Of a DNA stretch of 5,282 nucleotides, positions 1 to 5,282 are shown piece by piece. The stretch lies in assembly GCA_026989995.1 (NCBI GenBank), contig JALSIO010000129.1, positions 1 to 5,282 of the forward strand, given 5' to 3'. Origin of the DNA: Myxococcales bacterium. GTDB taxonomy: Bacteria > Myxococcota_A > UBA9160 > JALSIO01. Position 1 is the stretch's first letter, and each line of letters begins with the position of its first letter. Under the pieces are notes generated by a model. The model searched no databases and had not been told where the DNA came from. It saw nothing but the letters and a program-made list of their open reading frames with translations. Both the position numbers and the translations under genes were made by a program.

Positions 1-635
1 CCGAAGAGCTCCCCCTCGAGGAGCGCTTCGGGGAGGGCACCGCAGTTCATGGGCACGAAGGGCCCGCGGCTGCGTGGGCTGTGCTCGTGGACGGAGCGGG
101 CCACGAGCTCCTTGCCCGTGCCCGTCTCGCCGAGGATCAGGACCGGGAGGTTCGAGGGCGCAACCCGTCGCACCTCATCGAGGACGCTCCGGATGGCGGC
201 GCTCACGCCGAGGAGGGCGGGAGCCCGTCGCTGCCCGGGCCGGGCCCCTTCGCCGCATGGACCTGCGGGCAGGCTCGAGGACACCGCGTGCCGGAGGAGC
301 GCGGCCGGCGCGGGCCAGGGCAGGGCCGCGGCCGGCCGGAGCAGGTCGAGCGCCGCTTCGAGCAGCTTCTCGTCGGCGACGTGGCCTGCCAGGACCAGCC
401 GGGCCGAGGCGGCGAGCCCGCGAATCGGCGCGAGCGCCGCGAGCCCCCGCTCGCCCTCCCGGCCGTCGAGGACGGCGACTGCACCGCAGACGTCCACGAA
501 GCCGGCCGGGTCCCGGAGCTCCGAGGGCTGCGCGGCATGTACCCGCCAGGCACCCTCGAGGGCGGTGGCGACCCCGCGTCGGAGGCCCGGGTCGGCTGCC
601 ACCACCAGGACCGAGGGTCCCTTGGAGCCCGTCAC
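1..635 (-). CDS. NtrC-type sigma-54-dependent transcriptional activator with degenerate receiver domain (N-terminal part, cut by window edge)
   Basis: Bacterial enhancer-binding proteins of this family use ATP hydrolysis to remodel sigma-54 RNA polymerase at promoters. The window holds the first 211 residues; the rest of the AAA+ domain and any DNA-binding helix-turn-helix lie beyond position 1. Residues about 7-118 have a receiver-like pattern (hydrophobic beta 1 SVLVV, then ADPGLRR; AVAVLDG with Asp57 at the acceptor position). However, the acidic pair is Ala13-Ala14, the conserved Thr/Ser is Ala83 and the conserved Lys is Trp107. A Pro/Gly/Arg-rich linker covers about 119-138. The AAA+ domain begins near 141 and shows Walker A GETGTGKE at 169-176, then [19 protein letters not shown], a family hallmark that precedes the GAFTGA loop. 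The GTG start (635-633) overlaps the TGA stop of the upstream kinase gene and has a good ribosome binding site, so the two are co-transcribed and probably translationally coupled. Family assignment is firm. That the receiver domain is a pseudo-receiver is inferred from the missing residues. Confidence 0.93.
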   Translation of the reverse strand, partial: MTGSKGPSVLVVAADPGLRRGVATALEGAWRVHAAQPSELRDPAGFVDVCGAVAVLDGREGERGLAALAPIRGLAASARLVLAGHVADEKLLEAALDLLRPAAALPWPAPAALLRHAVSSSLPAGPCGEGARPGQRRAPALLGVSAAIRSVLDEVRRVAPSNLPVLILGETGTGKELVARSVHEHSPRSRGPFVPMNCGALPEALLEGELF

Positions 636-3169
636 GGGGTGCCCTCTCCGCCGCCGGGCCCGGAGGAGGAAGCGGTGCCGCGTTCCCCGGCGAAGCGGAT
701 CGGGAGCTCCACCACGAAGGCGGTTCCGGCGCCCGGCGTGCTCTCGACGCGGATGGCCCCGCGGTGGCGGGAGACGATCCCGTAGGTGATCGCGAGACCG
801 AGCCCGGTGCCGCGTCCCACCTCCTTGGTGGTGAAGAAGGGTTCGAAGATCCGGTCGAGGTGCTCCGGTGAGATTCCGCAGCCGTCGTCCTCGACCCGGA
901 GCAGGATGCGATCGCCGTTCATCCGCCGGGTTCGGATGCGGATCTGCCCGCGGTCGCCCACGGCGTCCGAGGCGTTGGCGAGCAGGTTCATCAGCACCTG
1001 GTTGATCTGCCCCGGAAGGCATTCGAGGGGCGGGATCTCTCCGTAGTCCCGCTCGATCTCGAGGAATCGGATCCGGCTTCCGAGCAGCGTGAGGGTGGTC
1101 TCGATGGCTTCGTGGAGATCGAGCTCGCTCACCTCCCCGGCGTCTCCCCGGGAGAAGGTGCGGAGATTGCGCACGAGCCCGGTGGTGCGCTCGACGCCCT
1201 CCTCGCAGGCCGCGAGCACGGACTCGAGATCGGAAAGCACGAAGTCGAGGTCCTTCTCGGCACGGATCCGTGCGAGCTGCCCCTCGAGGCCGGGCGCGGA
1301 CTCGGCGAGCTCCCGAAAGGCCGAGGCGAGGGCTTCGGCGTGGCTCCGCAGGAAGTGCAGATTGCCCTGGATGAAGTTCAGGGGATTGTTGATCTCGTGC
1401 GCGATCCCGGCGACGAGCTGCCCGAGGGAGGCCATCTTCTCCTGGTGGACGAGCTGCGACTGGGTCTCGCGCAGCTCGTCGACGGCCCGGGCGAGCTCGG
1501 CGGTCCGTTCCTCGACCTTGCGCTCGAGGTCGCGGTTGAGATCGCGGAGCCGCTCCACGGCCAACGCGTTCTGTACCGCAATGGCTCCCTGGTTGGCGAG
1601 GATCCGGAGCATGGCGCGGTCGTCACCCCCGTAGATGCGCCCGGAGAGCCTCGGGCCGAGCACCAGCACGGCCACCAGATCGGACTCGACCCGGAAGGGG
1701 ACGACGAGTGAGCCACCGGGCCCCTCCGCCGGGCCGTCGTGCCCCTCGGCCAGTCGGAAGAGCTCCCAGTCGAGACGGCCCCGGAGCGAGGGAACCGCCT
1801 CGAAGGACTCGCCCTCTCCACGGCGCACGTAGAGCGTGGCAGAGCTCGGATGGAGCGCGCCCTCGACCGCCGACTCGATCTCCTCCACCACCAGGGGAAG
1901 CTCGGTTCCGGCGGCCAGCCGGGCGCTGGTGGTCTCCACCAGCCGGCGGAAGTCGTAGGCGGTCCGGAAGAAGACCCGGTCGAGCACCGCCTGGAGCCGA
2001 TCGCGCAGCGGCCCGAGCAGGAGCGCGGTCCCGGCGGCGAAGAGGACCGCCGAGATGCTCCGCAGCTCGGACTCGCCGCTCGGCAGCAGCCGGGCGAGCG
2101 CGGTCGCACCGGTGGCGTAGGCGAGCGCGAGCGCCCCGGTGAGCAGCGCGTAGTTGACCGTGCGCCGGAGCACGGCGTCCACGCCGAGCAGGTCCTGGCG
2201 GAGCACCGCGTAGCCGAGGGCCACGGGGAAGAGGAAGGCGGTGTACCCCATGGCGTTCTCGGGGATGCGTCCCCCCGTCACCGCCCCGGCCGCGGCGAGC
2301 ACGGCCGCCGGGAGGAGTGCTCCGGCGGCTCCGAGGGCCACCACCTTGACCCGCTGGCGGGCTTCGAAGCTCGAGGATCGCAGGAAGGCCAGCATCTGGC
2401 GGGCGACGAGGACGGCCAGGGAGATCCCGAAGGCGGCGATGGCGAGCCGGTGATCGAGGGCGTAGGCCTCCGGGTCGTAGAGGCGAAGCTCCATCCGGAC
2501 TGCAAGCGCCGCTGCCAGGAGGTAGACGGCCGGAACCACGCGGGGGTGGCGCTCCACCAGGCGGGAGGGATGGGGAAAGACGAGGGCCGTGTGCAGCACG
2601 CCCGCAAAGAGCAGCGCCTCGGCGAGCACGTGGAGCCGGAAGAGGCGGTAGGGGCCGTAGAGATCCATCGCCGAGAGGGCGTAGATCGACGCGATGAAAA
2701 GGCCCATCGCCGTGCCGGTGGCCAAGCGGTTCCCCGGCCTGAGGAAGCGGATCACGAGCGCCGAGCCACCGAGGGCAAGGCCGCTCAGCAGGAAGGGGCC
2801 GAAGAGCAGGAGGGCATCCCAGGGGTCGAAGCGGCGCACCTCCACCACCCGGAGGAGCTCCTGCCCCGCCCGCGCGAGGCGAACCTCGACCCGGCTTCCG
2901 GGGGGCCAGCGGCGGAGCACGGCGGCGACCGCCCGCCCGCCCGACACGGCCTCTCCGCCAATCGACACCACGCGGTGCTGGAAGATCTCGCCCGAGGCCA
3001 CGGGGGGCCAACGCCCGAGCCCCGCGGAGGGAACCACCCCGTTTTCGAGGACCAGAAACCCCGGAAAGGGCTGGCCCACGGCCGAACGGGCGGCGTCGAG
3101 GCCGAGCGCGGTGACGAGCGCGAAGGTGACGGCCCCGGCCACCAGGATCGGGTCCCCGTGCCTCTTCAT
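632..3169 (-). CDS. Multi-pass membrane sensor histidine kinase (PDZ-like module, ComP-like membrane region, GAF, HisKA, HATPase_c)
   Basis: Predicted membrane sensor kinase of 845 residues that autophosphorylates a His and passes the phosphate to a response regulator. From the ATG at 3169: a basic N-terminus and membrane segment at about 8-26. A PDZ-like extracytoplasmic module follows at about 46-114 ([30 protein letters not shown]). About nine hydrophobic segments lie between 118 and 386, and the juxtamembrane motif [16 protein letters not shown] typical of ComP-like multi-pass kinases ends near 401. A GAF-like domain spans about 402-537 and a coiled coil about 536-576. The H-box [17 protein letters not shown] has acceptor His591 (codon 1397-1399). 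The N-box is [16 protein letters not shown]1 is EDDGCGIS, with the F-box FEPFFTTK; G2 is GRGTGLGLA. All catalytic motifs are intact. The frame also allows a GTG start at 3196 (854 residues), but the ATG has the better ribosome binding site. The downstream activator gene overlaps the stop, and a receiver gene diverges upstream. The sensed signal is unknown. Confidence 0.95.
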   Translation of the reverse strand: MKRHGDPILVAGAVTFALVTALGLDAARSAVGQPFPGFLVLENGVVPSAGLGRWPPVASGEIFQHRVVSIGGEAVSGGRAVAAVLRRWPPGSRVEVRLARAGQELLRVVEVRRFDPWDALLLFGPFLLSGLALGGSALVIRFLRPGNRLATGTAMGLFIASIYALSAMDLYGPYRLFRLHVLAEALLFAGVLHTALVFPHPSRLVERHPRVVPAVYLLAAALAVRMELRLYDPEAYALDHRLAIAAFGISLAVLVARQMLAFLRSSSFEARQRVKVVALGAAGALLPAAVLAAAGAVTGGRIPENAMGYTAFLFPVALGYAVLRQDLLGVDAVLRRTVNYALLTGALALAYATGATALARLLPSGESELRSISAVLFAAGTALLLGPLRDRLQAVLDRVFFRTAYDFRRLVETTSARLAAGTELPLVVEEIESAVEGALHPSSATLYVRRGEGESFEAVPSLRGRLDWELFRLAEGHDGPAEGPGGSLVVPFRVESDLVAVLVLGPRLSGRIYGGDDRAMLRILANQGAIAVQNALAVERLRDLNRDLERKVEERTAELARAVDELRETQSQLVHQEKMASLGQLVAGIAHEINNPLNFIQGNLHFLRSHAEALASAFRELAESAPGLEGQLARIRAEKDLDFVLSDLESVLAACEEGVERTTGLVRNLRTFSRGDAGEVSELDLHEAIETTLTLLGSRIRFLEIERDYGEIPPLECLPGQINQVLMNLLANASDAVGDRGQIRIRTRRMNGDRILLRVEDDGCGISPEHLDRIFEPFFTTKEVGRGTGLGLAITYGIVSRHRGAIRVESTPGAGTAFVVELPIRFAGERGTASSSGPGGGEGTP
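642..649 (-). promoter_or_regulatory. Ribosome binding site for the sigma-54 activator gene
   Basis: Read on the minus strand, GGAGAGGG lies inside the last codons of the kinase gene. Its GAGG core ends 7 bases before the GTG at 635-633. This fixes the GTG as the activator's start and fits translational coupling across the overlapping stop and start codons. Confidence 0.65.
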
Positions 3170-3259
3170 CGCCCTCGCCCTTCGGCGGACCGGCACCCCC
3201 GCTGAACGGCGCGGGTCGCGTGGTCAAGCCCCGCCGCCCCGGGGTCGATACGTCTCCCC
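3170..3259. promoter_or_regulatory. Divergent intergenic region between the kinase operon and the receiver gene
   Basis: These 90 bases separate two divergently read genes, so they should hold the start signals for both. Toward the kinase, TTGACC (minus strand, 3227-3222) resembles a sigma-70 -35 element with 5 of 6 matches, but no convincing -10 sits 16-18 bases further on. If real, it would start the transcript near 3192, downstream of the alternative GTG, which would again favour the ATG at 3169. Toward the receiver gene no good promoter is visible. Palindromic CCCCGGGG lies at 3237-3244. The regulatory role is inferred from position; the individual boxes are weak. Confidence 0.4.
3178..3183 (-). 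promoter_or_regulatory. Ribosome binding site favouring the ATG start of the kinase
   Basis: On the minus strand GAAGGG ends 8 bases before the ATG at 3169-3167. The in-frame GTG at 3196 is preceded only by a G run directly abutting it, with no purine-rich site at normal spacing. This is why the shorter start is preferred; both starts leave the first membrane segment intact. Confidence 0.5.
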
Positions 3260-3265
3260 ATGGGG
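3256..3265. repeat. 10-base perfect palindrome containing the receiver gene's start codon
   Basis: CCCCATGGGG is self-complementary and centred on the ATG at 3260. No purine-rich ribosome binding site lies at normal distance upstream; the closest G run (3241-3244) is 15 bases away and could itself pair with the C run at 3256-3259. It may be a chance product of high GC, a site for a dimeric protein, or part of a structure around the start codon. Confidence 0.3.
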
Positions 3266-3859
3266 CCCGGGACACGCGTGCTGGCCGTGGACGACGAGAT
3301 CCGGGGCGTCGAGCTGGTCGCCCGGATCCTCCGGCGCACGGCCTCGGTCACCACCGCCGCCTCGGGCGACGAGGCCTGGGGCCTGTGCGAGCGGCAGCCC
3401 TTCGACCTCGTCATCTCCGACCAGCGGATGCCGGGGATCTCCGGGGTGGAGCTCCTGGCCCGCATCGCAGAGGCCCACCCCGGCACCGGGCGGATCCTGC
3501 TCACGGGATACGCCGAGACGGTGGACGCGGTGGAGGCGATCAATCGGGCGCGGGTGCACGCCTACCTGAACAAGCCCTGCAGCCCGGACCAGCTCCTCTT
3601 CACCGTGCGCGCCGTGCTCGACCGCGTGGCGGTGGAACAGGAGAATGCCCGTCTCGCGTCGCGCCTCCGTGCCGGGAGTCCGCCCGCCACCTGCCCCTCG
3701 TCTGCGGTCGTGGCCGACGAGCTCGCGCGTTGCCTGGCCGCACTCCGCGGGGAGCTCGGGGGAGCGGACGACGGGGCGGGGCGCCTGGCCGCGCTCCTCA
3801 CCCGCATGGAGGAGCTCGTCGACGAGCTCCGCACGGGAGCCGACGCCAAACCGGAGTAG
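3260..3859 (+). CDS. Single-domain response regulator (receiver with short helical C-terminal tail)
   Basis: Protein of 199 residues. Residues 5-122 form a complete CheY-like receiver: acidic pair Asp11-Asp12 in LAVDDE, acceptor Asp54 in LVISDQRMPGISG, Thr82 in ILLTGYA and Lys105 in YLNKP. The SDQRMPG and LLTGYA wording is typical of receivers found in RpfG/HupR-like regulators, but no HD-GYP, AAA+ or DNA-binding domain follows. Residues about 123-139 (VAVEQENARLASRLRAG) and 152-192 look helical, are separated by a Pro-rich turn, and contain no His, so the tail is not an HPt domain; it may mediate dimerisation or partner binding. The ATG is the only start codon between the in-frame stop at 3203-3205 and the receiver's first strand, so the start is secure although no Shine-Dalgarno site is seen. 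The gene diverges from the kinase and is a plausible phosphotransfer partner (inference from context). It converges with the GGDEF-EAL gene, 4 bases apart. Confidence 0.93.
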   Translation: MGPGTRVLAVDDEIRGVELVARILRRTASVTTAASGDEAWGLCERQPFDLVISDQRMPGISGVELLARIAEAHPGTGRILLTGYAETVDAVEAINRARVHAYLNKPCSPDQLLFTVRAVLDRVAVEQENARLASRLRAGSPPATCPSSAVVADELARCLAALRGELGGADDGAGRLAALLTRMEELVDELRTGADAKPE

Positions 3860-3863
3860 GCGG

Positions 3864-5282
3864 CTAGGCGGGGTCGGTGGATTCCTTGTCCGGGATCCGG
3901 CCGGCGCGCAGCAGCGGCTCGACCGCGTGCAGCGGAAGCGCCGGTGCCGCCGCAAATCCCTGGATCTCGTCGCATCCGTGGTCACGAAGGAAGGACCACT
4001 GTCCCTCGGTCTCCACGCCCTCGGCGACGACCCGGAGTCCGAGGCTCCAGGCGAGCGAGATGATGGCGCCGGCGAGGGCCCGTGCGCGCTCCTCCTCCTC
4101 GATGCCGCGGATGAAGGCGCGGTCGATCTTGAGCACGTCGACCGGAAGCTCCCGCAGGCAGTGGAGGGACGAGTAGCCCGTCCCGAAGTCATCGATGGCC
4201 ACGCGCACTCCGGCGCGGCGTAGCACGGCGAGAGCCGGGACGACGGGTGCCGGGTGGAGCAGGCAGCTTTCGGTGATCTCCACCTCGACCGCCTCGGGAG
4301 GGAAGCCCGCGCGCTCTGCCGCGCCGAGAAGGACCGCGGCGAGGTCTCCGCGCCCGAACTGCCGCGGGGAGACGTTCACGGAGACGCGCCCGGGGTCCAG
4401 GCCCCGTGCCCGCCACGCGGCGGCCTGGCCGAAGGCCTGCCGCAGGACGAACTCGCCCACCGGCCCGATCAGATCGCAGCTTTCGGCAAGCGGAATGAAC
4501 TCGGCGGGCGGGATGGGGCCGAGCTCGGGATCCCGCCAGCGCAGGAGGGCCTCGAGCCCGGTGATGGCGCGACTTCCGGCGTCGATCCGGGGCTGGTAGT
4601 GGACGGCCAGGGACTCCTCGGTCAGCGCGCGCCGGAGGCGGCTTTCGAGCAGCAGGCTCGAGTAGGCCTCGTGCTGGCGCTCCCGGGAGTGGAAGACGTA
4701 GCGGTTCGGGCCCGCGTCCTTGGCCTGCTGCAGGGCCGCCATGGCGGCCTCGAGGAGCTCGGGCGCCGTGCGGCCGTCGCCCGGCCCCACGGCGATACCG
4801 ACGCAGGCGGTCACCACCGCGGGGTGTCCCTCGAGATCGACCGGCTCCGAGACCACCTCGAGCAGCCTCCGGGCCGCGATCGCCGGCGAGCGCCCGGGCG
4901 CGAGCTCGGGGACGAGCACGCTGAACTCGTCGCCCTCGAGCCGGAAGAGCCCCGGCGGCGCCACCGCGTCGGAAATCGAGGCCACCACGGGGTCGAAGCG
5001 GACCGCCCGGTCGAGGCGCTGCGCGATCGCCCGGAGCACGGTGTCGCCCGTCCGCCGGCCGAGCGCGGCGTTGATCCGCTTGAAGTTGTCGAGCCCGATG
5101 TGGAGGACCGCGAAGGGGCTCGCCCTTCGCAGCGAGCGCTCGACGAGCCGCTCGAGCAGCTCCGCGAGGGTCCTCCTTCCCGCGCTCCCGCTGGGCGGGT
5201 CCGGCTGCAGGTCCCCGGCGCCCGCATCGGCGCTCGGGGGCAGGTCGGGGGGTGCACCCCGGCTGGTGTCCCGGGCCCGGTC
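3864..5282 (-). CDS. GGDEF-EAL cyclic di-GMP protein, probably a phosphodiesterase (C-terminal 472 residues, N-terminus outside window)
   Basis: Numbering starts at the window edge, 5282. Residues 1-38 are a Pro/Asp/Ala-rich, probably flexible linker, so further domains may lie upstream. The GGDEF domain (about 47-198) opens with AVLHIGLDNFKRINAALG, including metal-ligand Asp65. Its signature is EGDEF (116-120) instead of GGDEF, after an insertion of about 13 residues. No RxxD inhibitory site is present, and the later AD-x-AM motif reads AAMAAL. The EAL domain (about 209-455) keeps the residues used for cyclic di-GMP hydrolysis: Glu244 in GLEALLRW, Asn303 in VNVSP, the EITES motif (Glu335 and Glu338), Asp364-Asp365 in IDDFGTGYSSL, Lys385 in LKID, Glu421 in AEGVE and Gln441 in IQGF. 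EAL phosphodiesterases linearise cyclic di-GMP to pGpG. The GGDEF domain may bind GTP as a regulatory module or be a weak cyclase; this is inference. The stop is TAG at 3866-3864. The frame is open to the window's end, so an internal GTG at 5039 is not the start. Confidence 0.95.
   Translation of the reverse strand, partial: DRARDTSRGAPPDLPPSADAGAGDLQPDPPSGSAGRRTLAELLERLVERSLRRASPFAVLHIGLDNFKRINAALGRRTGDTVLRAIAQRLDRAVRFDPVVASISDAVAPPGLFRLEGDEFSVLVPELAPGRSPAIAARRLLEVVSEPVDLEGHPAVVTACVGIAVGPGDGRTAPELLEAAMAALQQAKDAGPNRYVFHSRERQHEAYSSLLLESRLRRALTEESLAVHYQPRIDAGSRAITGLEALLRWRDPELGPIPPAEFIPLAESCDLIGPVGEFVLRQAFGQAAAWRARGLDPGRVSVNVSPRQFGRGDLAAVLLGAAERAGFPPEAVEVEITESCLLHPAPVVPALAVLRRAGVRVAIDDFGTGYSSLHCLRELPVDVLKIDRAFIRGIEEEERARALAGAIISLAWSLGLRVVAEGVETEGQWSFLRDHGCDEIQGFAAAPALPLHAVEPLLRAGRIPDKESTDPA

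Noticed and set aside
49..871. Three overlapping plus-strand open frames at the left end
   Set aside because: They are antisense to the activator and the kinase's 3' end and encode Arg/Ala/Pro-rich sequence without motifs. The minus strand gives a clear Walker A motif and [13 protein letters not shown] instead.
1739..3205. Long plus-strand open frame (488 codons) antisense to the kinase
   Set aside because: Its translation is low-complexity, rich in Gly, Glu, Arg and His, with no recognisable domain. The opposite strand encodes a complete kinase with every motif in order, and GC-rich genes commonly leave long open antisense frames.
3191..3206. Near match to a sigma-54 -24/-12 promoter upstream of the receiver gene
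   Set aside because: GGCAC is present and CTGAA falls at the right distance, but the invariant GC of the -12 element is GA here and the first T is also missing. This is not enough to call a promoter.
3221..3252. Possible sigma-70 promoter for the receiver gene (TGGTCA, then GATACG)
   Set aside because: Only 4 of 6 and 3 of 6 matches with a 20-base spacer; too poor to support.
1623..3275. Long minus-strand open frame (550 codons) in another frame of the kinase
   Set aside because: The product is Pro/Arg/Gly-rich and featureless and overlaps the kinase frame on the same strand. It is a compositional shadow.
3220..4192. Open frames overlapping the receiver gene and the EAL end on both strands (3220-3867 plus, 3224-4192 minus)
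   Set aside because: The receiver and EAL frames carry complete family motifs. These alternatives have none and span the convergent stop region by chance.
4995..5039. GTG at 5039 as the start of a shorter GGDEF-EAL protein
   Set aside because: The same frame continues upstream through the conserved LDNFKRINAALG start of the GGDEF domain to the window edge. Starting at 5039 would cut the domain in half.

Overview
This 5.3 kb window is very GC-rich DNA (about 70% by eye) and almost entirely coding. It carries four bacterial signal-transduction genes and no RNA genes, mobile elements, CRISPR arrays or clear terminators. A sigma-54 activator, a ComP-like membrane histidine kinase and a GGDEF-EAL protein together suggest a high-GC Gram-negative bacterium with elaborate two-component signalling. 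A deltaproteobacterial or myxobacterial-type genome is plausible, but that is inference; no lineage marker is present. Many long open frames lie on both strands, as expected at this GC content, and most are shadows.

Layout. (1) Positions 1-635, minus strand: the N-terminal 211 residues of an NtrC-type sigma-54-dependent activator that runs off the left edge. It has a degenerate receiver-like domain, then the start of the AAA+ ATPase. (2) Positions 632-3169, minus strand: a large histidine kinase with an N-terminal membrane anchor, a PDZ-like extracytoplasmic module, about nine further membrane segments, a GAF domain, a coiled coil and a complete HisKA/HATPase core. Its stop codon overlaps the activator's GTG start, so the two form one operon. 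(3) Positions 3170-3259: a short divergent intergenic region. (4) Positions 3260-3859, plus strand: a receiver protein with an intact phosphorylation site and a short helical tail but no recognised output domain. (5) Positions 3864-5282, minus strand: the C-terminal 472 residues of a GGDEF-EAL protein that runs off the right edge. It converges on the receiver gene with 4 bases between the stop codons. No stretch of more than 300 bases lacks a gene.

How they may work together. The kinase has every residue needed for autophosphorylation. Its operon partner's receiver has lost the acidic pair, the Thr/Ser and the Lys of a working receiver, although an Asp remains at the acceptor position. The divergent receiver has all of them. 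One reading is that the membrane kinase phosphorylates the divergent receiver, while the co-transcribed sigma-54 activator responds in a non-canonical way, for example by protein contact or ligand. The GGDEF-EAL protein has a variant EGDEF motif and a complete EAL catalytic set, so it probably degrades cyclic di-GMP. A functional link between it and the kinase rests only on proximity. Individually these are known families; the combination is the notable part.
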